Positions 16,518 to 24,785 of a stretch of 42,693 nt of DNA are shown here, piece after piece. The DNA comes from Gemmatimonadota bacterium (GTDB lineage Bacteria > Gemmatimonadota > Gemmatimonadetes > Longimicrobiales > Gaopeijiaceae). The stretch's first letter is position 1, and the number at the start of each line of letters is the position of its first letter. Below the pieces are notes generated by a model that made no database searches, was not told the DNA's origin, and saw only the letters and a list, made by a program, of their open reading frames with translations. The stretch is taken from the NCBI GenBank assembly GCA_012960225.1, contig DUBS01000007.1, forward strand, positions 1 through 42,693. The letters are read 5' to 3'. The position numbers and the translations under genes are program-made.

Positions 16518-17648
16518 CTAGCGACCAAGAATCTCCCGAAGCGCCGCAATCAGATAATGGACATGACGCTCCTGGCAGCTGTACCCCATCAAACCAATGC
16601 GCCATGCCTTCCCTTTGAGCGGACCAAACCCACCTACGATCTCGATCCGGTACTCGTCTAGGAGCCGTTTTCTTACCACAGCGTCGTCTACGCCATCAGG
16701 GATAAGAACACAGGTCAACATCGGTAGTCGATGCGCCGGATCCCCGAACAACTCAAGGCCCATCCCTGTCAATTCCTTCTTGAGCAGGTCACCACACCTT
16801 TGATGGCGAGCAAAGCGTTCCTGCAACCCTTCTTCCTGAATCATGCGGAGTGCTTCGCGAAGTGCAAAGACCATCGGGCCCGGTGCAGTGTGGTGATAGG
16901 CTCTATCATCAAACCAGTACTTACGGATGAGGGCCAGATCGAGGTACCAGGTGTCGACAGACTTGGTCCGGCTCTCTATAAGCGACATCGCTCGATCGTT
17001 CAGGGTGATGCATGCGATGCCCGCCGGGCCCCCAATACACTTCTGTCCACCGCTATAGCAGATGTCGATGTTGAACTCGTCTACCCGAATGTCGCTGCCC
17101 CCAAGGGAGCAGACAGTATCAACTAGGAAGAGTTTATCACGACTACGGACAAGGTCTCCTAGCTCTGACAGCGGCTGTCCTACACCAGAAGATGTTTCTC
17201 CGTGTACCACCCCAACCATCTTAGCGTCGGGATGTTGGTCCAAGGCATCCGCGATCTGTGAAACCTGAACTACATCACCAAAGTCCACCTCCACCCGGAT
17301 CGCAGTACCCCCATGCCGCTCAACGATCTCGGCCATTCTTTGCCCAAAGAAGCCATGAATCCCAACGATCACCTCATCACCGGGCTCAACGACATTACAG
17401 ATCGATGCCTCCATTCCTGACATTCCAGTACCTGGGAGCGTGATCGCAACCTCGTTCTTTGTCTGAAAAAGGTGCCTCAGTAACTCCATGCTATCGTCCA
17501 TGACAGCAAGAAAGTCAGGATCGAGATATCCAAGTATCGGACTAGTCATCGCCTGAAACACGCGCGGATGGACGTTGCTCGGTCCCGGTCCAAGCAACAC
17601 CCTCGGCTCGTGGCGAAGCTGTCCGATTGACTGTCCATTCGATGTCAT
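16518..17648 (-). CDS. Class V aminotransferase (alanine/serine-glyoxylate aminotransferase type)
   Basis: This PLP enzyme of 376 residues transfers an amino group, typically to glyoxylate. It has GTGMSGMEA near 73-81, VDTVCSLGG with D177, and CYSGGQKCIGGP, whose K203 is the PLP lysine. Glyoxylate-accepting relatives include AGT, SgaA and PucG. I chose the ATG at 17648 because GGAG lies five bases upstream; the in-frame TTG at 17663 has no such site. It is the last gene of a run with a ketopantoate-reductase-like enzyme (48 bases upstream) and a formyl-CoA:oxalate CoA-transferase, which supports glyoxylate as substrate. PucG-type ureidoglycine transamination is an alternative, but no other purine catabolism gene is clear nearby. 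Confidence 0.9.
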   Translation of the reverse strand: MTSNGQSIGQLRHEPRVLLGPGPSNVHPRVFQAMTSPILGYLDPDFLAVMDDSMELLRHLFQTKNEVAITLPGTGMSGMEASICNVVEPGDEVIVGIHGFFGQRMAEIVERHGGTAIRVEVDFGDVVQVSQIADALDQHPDAKMVGVVHGETSSGVGQPLSELGDLVRSRDKLFLVDTVCSLGGSDIRVDEFNIDICYSGGQKCIGGPAGIACITLNDRAMSLIESRTKSVDTWYLDLALIRKYWFDDRAYHHTAPGPMVFALREALRMIQEEGLQERFARHQRCGDLLKKELTGMGLELFGDPAHRLPMLTCVLIPDGVDDAVVRKRLLDEYRIEIVGGFGPLKGKAWRIGLMGYSCQERHVHYLIAALREILGR

Positions 17649-17696
17649 GCTATCTCCGTTCAAAATATGGTTGAAGTGATTTTCTGGTTATGTCAA

Positions 17697-18767
17697 TCAA
17701 GCTGTTGCCGCTCGATTCTTACCCAAACGTTCATCTACAAGATCTACAATCTTATCTACAGTATCAGACCGAAGCCCTTGTTGGCTCGCTATTTTTTGAA
17801 TCAAGCAATCGACACGTTCGATATGTTTTGCTCCGTTGAATAGGGCCCTCGCAGCGGACGACGGTTTAGCAAGTCCTTCCGCAGCTCTCGCGTATTTTTC
17901 AAACGGGACCAGATCGGTCTCCGCAGCTCCGAGATTTGTGCAGAGTTGTCCCGCCCAACCGTATATGTCTTTAGCCGCTTCGATGTCCCCATGCACCGCT
18001 TCCCTGATAGAGATCATGTCATCGCGTTGGATACATCGGTAGTTCCCTGCCAGCAACATGGGCCATTTGGCTAAGGGCACGAAGATAGAGTCGTGGACCT
18101 TAAGCTTTACCGGAATCTCTGTGGTACCATCTCCGGGATCATACAGGATTGCTTCTATGTCAGCTTGAAGATCACGCAGTATCTGAGTGTGTTCCTCATC
18201 TTCAAAACGCGCAGCCTTAAAATTCGTGGGCAATCCAACCTGGAGCACATTCTTAGGCTCTTCCGGCGGACGAAAAGCCTGAGGGTCTGGACTTGCTAAT
18301 GAGACAAGGCCCGGATCGAACCCATCCCAAACACCTGGTTCTACGAAGCAACCCTCAAGTTGATCAGTCGCCAGTCCTGGGATGCGAGCGAGGTACGGCA
18401 ATGGAGGCATATTCATAATCGCTAGGTTCGGTAAACGAGCAGCTGCAATCCTTGCCATCATTTCCCGAACACCCGCTGAGCTGTACTGCGATTCCTGCAT
18501 TCCTAGCACAACTAAGTCGAATTCGGTTGGTTCAACTCCCTCAGGGGCGCTAGCGGACAACTGACCCACAAGCGTGTTCGAGTAAATTTCAACGAGGGTA
18601 TCACGCCCCCGGATCGGAAATCGTACTAGGGTTCCCTCACGGTTAATCAGCTCAGCCGTAGGCGGAGTACAAACCAGCGTGACCGAGTGCCCTGCCAACA
18701 AGAGCTTAGTACTAAACAAAGAGCCGTAAGAGGCACCCAGAATGAGCACGTTATATATGGGTTTCAT
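17697..18767 (-). CDS. Ketopantoate reductase (PanE/ApbA)-like dehydrogenase
   Basis: This 356-residue cytoplasmic protein starts with an NAD(P)-binding fold. The motif GASYGS at 11-16 takes the place of the usual GxGxxG, so the nucleotide loop is slightly altered. A helical C-terminal domain with VPLAKWPMLLAGNYRC follows, as in 6-phosphogluconate-dehydrogenase-like proteins. The ATG has a strong GGAGG seven bases upstream. At about 50 residues longer than E. coli PanE and with a divergent active-site region, it is probably not the pantothenate enzyme. It lies between the CoA-transferase (35 bases) and the aminotransferase (48 bases), so reduction of a 2-oxo acid or a similar step in the same pathway is plausible. 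The substrate is unknown. Confidence 0.75.
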   Translation of the reverse strand: MKPIYNVLILGASYGSLFSTKLLLAGHSVTLVCTPPTAELINREGTLVRFPIRGRDTLVEIYSNTLVGQLSASAPEGVEPTEFDLVVLGMQESQYSSAGVREMMARIAAARLPNLAIMNMPPLPYLARIPGLATDQLEGCFVEPGVWDGFDPGLVSLASPDPQAFRPPEEPKNVLQVGLPTNFKAARFEDEEHTQILRDLQADIEAILYDPGDGTTEIPVKLKVHDSIFVPLAKWPMLLAGNYRCIQRDDMISIREAVHGDIEAAKDIYGWAGQLCTNLGAAETDLVPFEKYARAAEGLAKPSSAARALFNGAKHIERVDCLIQKIASQQGLRSDTVDKIVDLVDERLGKNRAATA

Positions 18768-18802
18768 ACAGTCCTCCTCAACTTTCTTTGAAGTGGAATC
18801 CG

Positions 18803-20050
18803 TTAGATAGCGCCCTGTTCACGCGCCCTTTCTATGCCTTCTGGGTCAAGGCCAACGACGTCTGTAAGGATCTCTTCCGTATGCTCACCTAAGAGGGGCG
18901 ACCGCTCAACTTCAGCTGGTGAGTCAGACAGCTTTATCGGATTTCCAATCGTCAGATATTTTCCCCTCTCCGGGTGGTCAACCTCCACCACAGTCCCAGT
19001 CTGTCGCAGGGATTCCTCCTGGGCTAACTCCCCCATGGACAAGATTGGACCACATGGCACATTCAATGGGTTCAGTATCCCCATAGCTTCCATCTTGTCC
19101 TTAGTCATCGTCCACTTCTCAATCTCCTCAAACATCTCAGCGAGCTTGGGGAGGCGGGCTCCTGGGGTGTTCCATTCTGAATCATCAAGCCAATCGGCAC
19201 GACCGATGGCTTCAGCTAGCCCAGAAAAAGCCTGAGCCTGAGCAATGATATAGATGTAAGCATCAGGATCAGTTTCCCATCCCTTGCACTTCACAATCCA
19301 ACCAGGTTGTCCACCACCAGACGCGTTCCCTGCACGGGGCACTGCATCACCAAACTCACCGTTAGGGTATTGTGGATACTCCGTGAGCGGGCCGTGTGCC
19401 AGCCGCTGTTGGTCGCGCAACTTTACACGGCAAAGATTGAGCACAGAGTCCTGCATCGCACAGGTCACACGCTGACCCTTCCCACTCGCCTCACGCTGAA
19501 ACAGCGCAGCTAAGATACCTGCTACAAGGTGCAGACCCGTACCGGAGTCCCCGATTTGAGCACCCGTAACCATGGGAACGCCCCCAATCTGCCCAGTCGT
19601 AGATGCCGCTCCCCCTGTGCACTGAGCTACGTTCTCATAGACCTTGCAATCGTCGTAAGGTCCAGGTCCGAATCCTTTGATTGAAGCATAGATCAAACGC
19701 GGATTGATTTCTTGGATTTTCTCCCATGGAAATCCCATTCTGTCGATAGCCCCTGGCCCAAAGTTCTCCACCATGACATCACATTCTTCGATCAACTTGG
19801 TGAATATCTCCTTCCCTGCGTCCGTCTTTGGGTTCAGTGTGATGCTCCGCTTATTGGCATTTAGCATCGTGAAATAGAGGCTGTCTGCATCAGCAACATC
19901 ACGTAGTTGATTGCGTGTAATATCACCTGAGCCCGGCCGCTCTACCTTGATTACATCAGCTCCGAACCAAGCTAAGATCTGAGTGCAGGTCGGTCCTGAC
20001 TGCACGTGGGTCATATCAAGAATTCGAACGCCGTCTAGGGCTTTACCCAT
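18803..20050 (-). CDS. frc: Formyl-CoA:oxalate CoA-transferase (class III)
   Basis: This 415-residue enzyme moves CoA between formyl-CoA and oxalate, or a close analogue. It follows the Oxalobacter Frc sequence over long stretches: THVQSGP near 14-20, [14 protein letters not shown] near 94-107, [20 protein letters not shown] with the catalytic D168, [16 protein letters not shown], and the glycine loop [10 protein letters not shown]. The position of Oxalobacter Trp48 is Gln here, so the acyl preference may differ. I chose the ATG at 20050 with GGGAG about eight bases upstream; a longer frame to 20131 is unconvincing. No oxalyl-CoA decarboxylase is in the window. It heads a three-gene run with PanE-like and aminotransferase genes. 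Confidence 0.88.
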   Translation of the reverse strand: MGKALDGVRILDMTHVQSGPTCTQILAWFGADVIKVERPGSGDITRNQLRDVADADSLYFTMLNANKRSITLNPKTDAGKEIFTKLIEECDVMVENFGPGAIDRMGFPWEKIQEINPRLIYASIKGFGPGPYDDCKVYENVAQCTGGAASTTGQIGGVPMVTGAQIGDSGTGLHLVAGILAALFQREASGKGQRVTCAMQDSVLNLCRVKLRDQQRLAHGPLTEYPQYPNGEFGDAVPRAGNASGGGQPGWIVKCKGWETDPDAYIYIIAQAQAFSGLAEAIGRADWLDDSEWNTPGARLPKLAEMFEEIEKWTMTKDKMEAMGILNPLNVPCGPILSMGELAQEESLRQTGTVVEVDHPERGKYLTIGNPIKLSDSPAEVERSPLLGEHTEEILTDVVGLDPEGIERAREQGAI

Positions 20051-20206
20051 AGTAGTTCTCCCTACTTCGATCTTATGTGGTTCAAGAATACAAATCGAAT
20101 CGGTTTTCACTGGGAAACGAGCCGAAATCACGGCCCAGAATCTAGGGCTTCATCTTTTCCACGCTACCGGTGGGGCAGTACGCTCAAATCCTAACCCGTA
20201 TACTCT

Positions 20207-21721
20207 TCACGAACCAAAATTTGGAAGCCAGATCGTCCAGTAGATCAAGATCAAGGTAAGAACGGTGAAGACTATCAAACTGAACCACCCAAACAAGCGA
20301 GCGAAATTGGACGGATAGAACGCCTTATCCTCTTTGGGTATTACAATGAGGCAGTAGTAGAGGTTTAGAAAAAAAATCACCGGAGCGACGAAAGCTGCCA
20401 ATGCAGATGCTACGAGGACAAGAAAGACGGGCCGCTCAAACCCAGCGATGATGGCCACCGAGGTGATCAAGGAATAAATCATTGTCCCTCGATAGATGTT
20501 GTATTCCGAATAGAACGTCTTTCGATGAGCATCAGTGAGTTCATTGGGGTCAAGCCCGCTGAGCTCAGCCGTGCCATGGAAAAGATTGCGACAACAGGCC
20601 CCGACGATTCGTGGCCACCCGTCGAAATAATTAAAGGCAGTCGAGAATGTTGCTGCAAAGGCGCCCACCATGAACACGCCCATCATGGCGGGTCCCAGGC
20701 TGTTGGTGAAAATCCCTGCGATCTCACCCATAACAGCACGGCCCTCGACCGGGCTTGGATACATCCATACTGCTGCCAAGAGCACAAAGATGCATGCGAG
20801 TCCGAATGAGATTACATGCCCCACTCGGAAGTCCCACGTTCCAATCTTGAACCAACTCTGGCAGTATTGGACGGCATTGGACGGAAGTCTCGAAGTATGC
20901 ACTGTGAGGTCATTCACATCTGGAGCAAACGGATCGAAACGGTTCGCAAGCCCCATATCTTCGAGCTGATCTCGAATCTTACTCATCCCCTTCTTTTTCG
21001 CCTTACCCCACTCAGAAGCTTGAAGAGAAACGTCGATTCCTGTGGGCAACAATCCAAGGAACGCAGCAATCACCAGCCAGGAACCATCTGGGATCTCAAC
21101 CAGGAAAAAGTGACCCATCTCGGAAAGCGGGGCAGGTGCCTGGATGTAAACGAAAAGTGCAGAGACGACCAGAATCGCAGCAAGAAGCTTCGCCGAAACC
21201 TCCACGGCCGCGTAACTACCACGAAGGATGATCGCCACTGATATTAGGGCGAGTACCAAACCGTAAAGAGTCATGCTAAAACCCCAGCCGACCACCTCAG
21301 TGAACAGGTAGTAGAGCACAGCTGCTGCCGCAATGAGTCGGCCCGCTTGCCCTATCGCACATTGGATAAGCGTGGTCACAAGCACATACCATAATGGCCA
21401 TTTCTTCCACGCCGTACTGTATGCTTCGATTAGGCTCTTTCCCGTTGCATTGGTGAACCGGAAAGCCATTTCGAACCCGTAATACTTGAACACGTATGCC
21501 ATCGGTATACACCAGAGCAACGCATATGCGAAGCGACCGCCAGCAACCGGTGCAGTGACTAGGTGACTAGTACCGATCCCGGTCATCATCAAGATGATTC
21601 CTGGACCGAAGTGCCCGATTAATCCCCTTGGTGTTAGGTCGGGCATCTGAAGGTCGCTGAAGTGGGACTCCACTTCAGGATATTCTTCAGAGTCCTGCGG
21701 CTGCGATTGTGGATTTTCCAT
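20207..21721 (-). CDS. Nramp-family-like transporter without the canonical metal motifs
   Basis: This 504-residue membrane protein has about eleven helices and the Nramp opening GPGIILMM. Nramp metal transporters carry an Asp-Pro-Gly-Asn motif in helix 1 and a Met-Pro-His motif in helix 6. Here the helix 1 site reads GIGTSHL (48-54) and helix 6 reads LLPTGID (224-230), so neither motif is conserved. An unusually long, charged cytoplasmic loop (about 238-290) follows helix 6. The transported compound may therefore not be Mn or Fe, and a small organic ion is possible because the fold is that of the APC superfamily. It lies 34 bases after an unknown membrane protein and 156 bases before frc. Confidence 0.8.
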   Translation of the reverse strand: MENPQSQPQDSEEYPEVESHFSDLQMPDLTPRGLIGHFGPGIILMMTGIGTSHLVTAPVAGGRFAYALLWCIPMAYVFKYYGFEMAFRFTNATGKSLIEAYSTAWKKWPLWYVLVTTLIQCAIGQAGRLIAAAAVLYYLFTEVVGWGFSMTLYGLVLALISVAIILRGSYAAVEVSAKLLAAILVVSALFVYIQAPAPLSEMGHFFLVEIPDGSWLVIAAFLGLLPTGIDVSLQASEWGKAKKKGMSKIRDQLEDMGLANRFDPFAPDVNDLTVHTSRLPSNAVQYCQSWFKIGTWDFRVGHVISFGLACIFVLLAAVWMYPSPVEGRAVMGEIAGIFTNSLGPAMMGVFMVGAFAATFSTAFNYFDGWPRIVGACCRNLFHGTAELSGLDPNELTDAHRKTFYSEYNIYRGTMIYSLITSVAIIAGFERPVFLVLVASALAAFVAPVIFFLNLYYCLIVIPKEDKAFYPSNFARLFGWFSLIVFTVLTLILIYWTIWLPNFGS

Positions 21722-21755
21722 GGATATAAGCTATTCCTGAAATCTCGTCTTGGGT

Positions 21756-22472
21756 TTAGATGATTCCTTCGTCCTCACTTCGATTAACGTGCACAACGAC
21801 CTCATAGAGAACCGTTCCTACCGTTCCTTTGAATTCATGACCCTTTTCAGTCAAGATCCCATCCTCGGAGCCGCTCAACTCAAATATGATTTCCTCATCG
21901 GAAAGGCCCTGAATCGGTATCGAAAGCTGATACCCACCAAGATAGTTATCACCCTCAATAACCGAGAGGATGTGCTTCAGCGTGAGCACACCGGCAATGA
22001 TCGAACCCAGAAAAAGAAACAAAGTGGTTAGTACGCCTGCCAGCCCACTGATCATGAGGCCCATTACCACAGCTGCCGCCCCAGACACGTGACCGAACAC
22101 GATCGCCCTAGCGATTTGGCCGTCCGGCGAGTGCTCATTCGACTCGTTATCGGCCTCAAAGAAATAGATCGGACCAGTGATCGAGGCATCTAGATCGCAC
22201 TCACTCACGTGGGCGGGGATTAAGGGGTTGGGGTAGAGTACCCGATCTTTTGGAGGGAAGCAGACAACGTCACCTGTGCCTATACCTAGGGCACGTTCTC
22301 GTGTCACATGGAGAAGCGGGCGACGTGAGGTTACCGGGATCAGTTCTGGTAATAAGACACTCTCCGGCCCCAACTCACACCCAACCATACTCATGTAGTA
22401 AAACTGGTCAGTCCCAGAATGATCCTCGCTATTGTGACACTTGATGCGATCCAGCGAGATCGCGATGTCCAT
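21756..22472 (-). CDS. Membrane protein of unknown function, beta-rich N-terminus and two-helix segment
   Basis: This 238-residue protein is not recognised. The first 115 residues look beta-rich and begin with a pattern (LDRIKCHNSEDHSGTDQFY, residues 7-25) that resembles the short DE-rich openings of several bacterial exported or adhesin-like domains. Two hydrophobic helices follow (about 128-150 and 151-172), then an acidic 65-residue tail. There is no signal peptide. I placed the start at the ATG at 22472 because it sits one base after the cyclase stop. The frame is open further upstream, but that part overlaps the conserved end of the cyclase. Its position between the cyclase and the Nramp-like gene suggests a shared operon. 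Confidence 0.6.
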   Translation of the reverse strand: MDIAISLDRIKCHNSEDHSGTDQFYYMSMVGCELGPESVLLPELIPVTSRRPLLHVTRERALGIGTGDVVCFPPKDRVLYPNPLIPAHVSECDLDASITGPIYFFEADNESNEHSPDGQIARAIVFGHVSGAAAVVMGLMISGLAGVLTTLFLFLGSIIAGVLTLKHILSVIEGDNYLGGYQLSIPIQGLSDEEIIFELSGSEDGILTEKGHEFKGTVGTVLYEVVVHVNRSEDEGII

Positions 22473-22473
22473 C

Positions 22474-23523
22474 TTAGAATGTCGCCAACGCGTTGAACGG
22501 GCTCGCGGTTCCGCCCGGTACCCGGGAAATCTGCCATGAGACCATGAATTGCCAGCGCCGGCGTTCAGTAGCCTCTTTCGCCACATCGAGCAAGTATCCA
22601 TTGTCGACAAGCGGCAACCCCAGAAAGACCTGTGTAAGGTCATGTATTGGTCGATTTCGCCCACGAACGCCTGAGGGTTGAACGTCATTCACAGCATCGC
22701 CAACCAAAAGAGCCACGCCTCGTTCTTTCAGCCACGGAAGCACCGAAGCATGCAGCCCTGCACCTACGCGACCATAGGCCCACGGACCATCTGCCTCCCG
22801 CTTAGCCCACCGGCCCGTGCGAACCAATAAAACATCACCACTCCCGATGGTAACCCCTGCAAAATCTTCCCACTCCTCTAAGTCAGATACATAGATAGGT
22901 GTACTTGGCTCAAGCCACTCCACACCTCTCAGCAAGGGCATGTCCACAAGAATCCCTCGGGTCACAAAGCCAGGACCCATGCGATCAATAGCCAAGTCTT
23001 TACACCCTTCCATATCCAGGTTCTGGGGATAACCATTGAAAATGATTCGTTCACCGTCCCTTGTAGTCGCGTAGTGGCATAGGGCGTCCAGATGGGACAA
23101 TTGTCCGTCGTGAAGAGAGAAACTGATCGCATCTAGTGCGGTACGTACTCTTCCGGTGTTGGGATCCACCGAGGTCATCCAGTGCTCGGTCGGTGCGAAC
23201 GTCTGGCTGTCAATCGCGTCTTCTTCACTTACAAAATGTCCCAAAGAAACCGTAACACCCTCTTCCACCAGCAACGCTGCCGCACGCGTCTTCTCAGGCG
23301 TAATGAGGTTGAGGGTGCCGCGCTGGTCCGCGGGACCCCAACGCCCCCAGTTCGAGAGCTCAGCCTCCCAGCGACTCATCTGATCTGGTGTCACAAGCAC
23401 TGCCGGATCTTGAGTCGATGGGTGCGGCGTCGGCCGGACTTGCTGGGGAGCAGTGGCAGGTGACTCGGCAAGGGGCATGATAGTGAAGAGACTCAAGCCG
23501 AGTATAATGGTGATGAATTTCAT
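22474..23523 (-). CDS. Exported cyclase-family hydrolase (kynurenine formamidase fold)
   Basis: This is a metal-dependent hydrolase of the cyclase family (PF04199), 349 residues. The metal-binding region reads SLHDGQLSHLDALCHY with H138, H144, D146 and H150, the long-form variant of the HxGTHxDxPxH motif. Other conserved pieces are LVRTGRWA and VGDAVNDVQPSG. A signal peptide of about 20 residues (MKFITIILGLSLFTIMPLAE) precedes a Pro-rich linker. I chose the ATG at 23523 since GAGG lies eight bases upstream; a GTG at 23532 is the alternative. Known relatives hydrolyse formamides, cyclic amides or lactones. It is the first gene of the minus-strand run leading to the unknown membrane protein and the Nramp-like transporter. 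Confidence 0.88.
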   Translation of the reverse strand: MKFITIILGLSLFTIMPLAESPATAPQQVRPTPHPSTQDPAVLVTPDQMSRWEAELSNWGRWGPADQRGTLNLITPEKTRAAALLVEEGVTVSLGHFVSEEDAIDSQTFAPTEHWMTSVDPNTGRVRTALDAISFSLHDGQLSHLDALCHYATTRDGERIIFNGYPQNLDMEGCKDLAIDRMGPGFVTRGILVDMPLLRGVEWLEPSTPIYVSDLEEWEDFAGVTIGSGDVLLVRTGRWAKREADGPWAYGRVGAGLHASVLPWLKERGVALLVGDAVNDVQPSGVRGRNRPIHDLTQVFLGLPLVDNGYLLDVAKEATERRRWQFMVSWQISRVPGGTASPFNALATF

Positions 23524-23559
23524 GAAGATCACCTCAGACTACCGAATCTTAGGATCGCA

Positions 23560-23577
23560 CTAGAACTGGAATTCTAG
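23560..23577. promoter_or_regulatory. Inverted repeat in divergent promoter region
   Basis: CTAGAA (23560-23565) and TTCTAG (23572-23577) are separated by six bases. With a one-base bulge the symmetry extends to CAC and GTG on the outside. It lies between the divergent cyclase and DUF1684 genes (gap 23524-23699), 37 bases upstream of the cyclase ATG. It could be an operator; the evidence is symmetry and position only. Confidence 0.3.
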
Positions 23578-23699
23578 GTGGATGACCCTGACTCCGAAAC
23601 AGATGCTCGTCGTCCGCTTGGAAATAACTCGCTATTCTGTAGGATGTAACCGTAGAATTAGACTTGATCAGAACACACAGAGACTTGGAAGGAGGCAAG

Positions 23700-24671
23700 A
23701 TGGGTCAGTTAGTAATGGAATATCGCTCCGTTTACCCTTTCAGGTTTGCAGTTCTTACCACCACTGCGCTAATAACGATCAGCTCCTGTAGTAGTGATTG
23801 GCGTGACCCACCTACGGTCAGCCAAGAGGAGTTCATTACGGAACACGAGGATTGGCGAAGCAACCGGGAACAGGGACTTGTCACACCTCCCGGTGGTCCA
23901 GTTCTTTGGTCTGGTCTGTTTAACTTGCCGCAGGGGGAAACAGCATTTGGGTCGGACCCAACGCTCCCTATTGTTCTTCCTGCAGAAGATTCTCCGGCCT
24001 TAGCTGGCACACTCGTGCGTCAAGGGCAGAATGTGCACTTAGAGCCAGCTTCGGACGGGAATGTCTACCTTCAGGACGGACCCTCGATTGAAGAGACCAC
24101 GATTCTGGAAAATGATCGGTCCGGAAACACCACTTACCTTTCCTTGGGATCTCTGGGGATGCGGGTTCATTCAGAGCCCGGAACAGATCGTCTGTGGCTG
24201 CGCGTCTGGGATACCGACCTTCCGGAGCGTGAGACATTCCGGCTCCCGGAATACTTTGCCTTGAGCACAGAGTGGCGTGTCTCAGCACGGCTGAACCGAT
24301 ATTCCGAGCTGAAATCGATTCCACTTGCTGACATCACAGGCGGGATGATAGAGCAGGACGCAATTGGAGAACTCATCTTCAGAAAAGATGATCGTGAACA
24401 CCGTTTGATCGCGTTCGGAAATGAACAGAGTCGCTCTTATTTCGTAAGCTTGTGGGACTCAACAGCAATAACAGAAACTTATCAGGCGGGACGTTACATG
24501 AGGGTTCCAGCCGCGGATGAGGACGGATGGACGACCATCGACTTCAATAGGTCGTACAATGCACCGTGTGTCTTTACCGCGTTTTCTGTTTGTTCACTTC
24601 CACCGCTTGAGAATCGGTTGGATCTAGCAGTGACAGCCGGTGAGAAGCGACCCGGAAAACCAGCTTACTGA
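23700..24671 (+). CDS. DUF1684 lipoprotein
   Basis: This 323-residue protein has a signal peptide ending in a lipobox (ISSC, C30) and then a single DUF1684 domain. The domain is recognised by its C-terminal block, FNRSYNAPCVFTAFSVCSLP followed by PPLENRLDLAV and AGEK. The family has no firm function; the conserved paired cysteines (here in APC and SVC) could bind metal or form a disulfide. I chose the ATG at 23700 because GGAGG lies four bases upstream; a frame from a TTG at 23664 is open but unsupported. It stands alone on the plus strand, diverging from the cyclase and converging with the S9 peptidase. Confidence 0.85.
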   Translation: MGQLVMEYRSVYPFRFAVLTTTALITISSCSSDWRDPPTVSQEEFITEHEDWRSNREQGLVTPPGGPVLWSGLFNLPQGETAFGSDPTLPIVLPAEDSPALAGTLVRQGQNVHLEPASDGNVYLQDGPSIEETTILENDRSGNTTYLSLGSLGMRVHSEPGTDRLWLRVWDTDLPERETFRLPEYFALSTEWRVSARLNRYSELKSIPLADITGGMIEQDAIGELIFRKDDREHRLIAFGNEQSRSYFVSLWDSTAITETYQAGRYMRVPAADEDGWTTIDFNRSYNAPCVFTAFSVCSLPPLENRLDLAVTAGEKRPGKPAY

Positions 24672-24785
24672 TTGAGGGGAGCCATAATCAGGTAAAGAGC
24701 GAACTCATTTGGTCAACTCCCAAGGTTACCGCAAGATCATTTTCCCAGTGTTTTCCCTCTGCGTAGCGTGCTCCGCTCAATCATT

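Noticed and set aside
16518..17648. Serine palmitoyltransferase for the putative sphingolipid locus
   Set aside because: The PLP enzyme is a class V aminotransferase of the glyoxylate type, not an alpha-oxoamine synthase.
22473..22688. N-terminal extension of the unknown membrane protein
   Set aside because: It overlaps the conserved C-terminus of the cyclase on the same strand, and its translation looks like an out-of-frame shadow.
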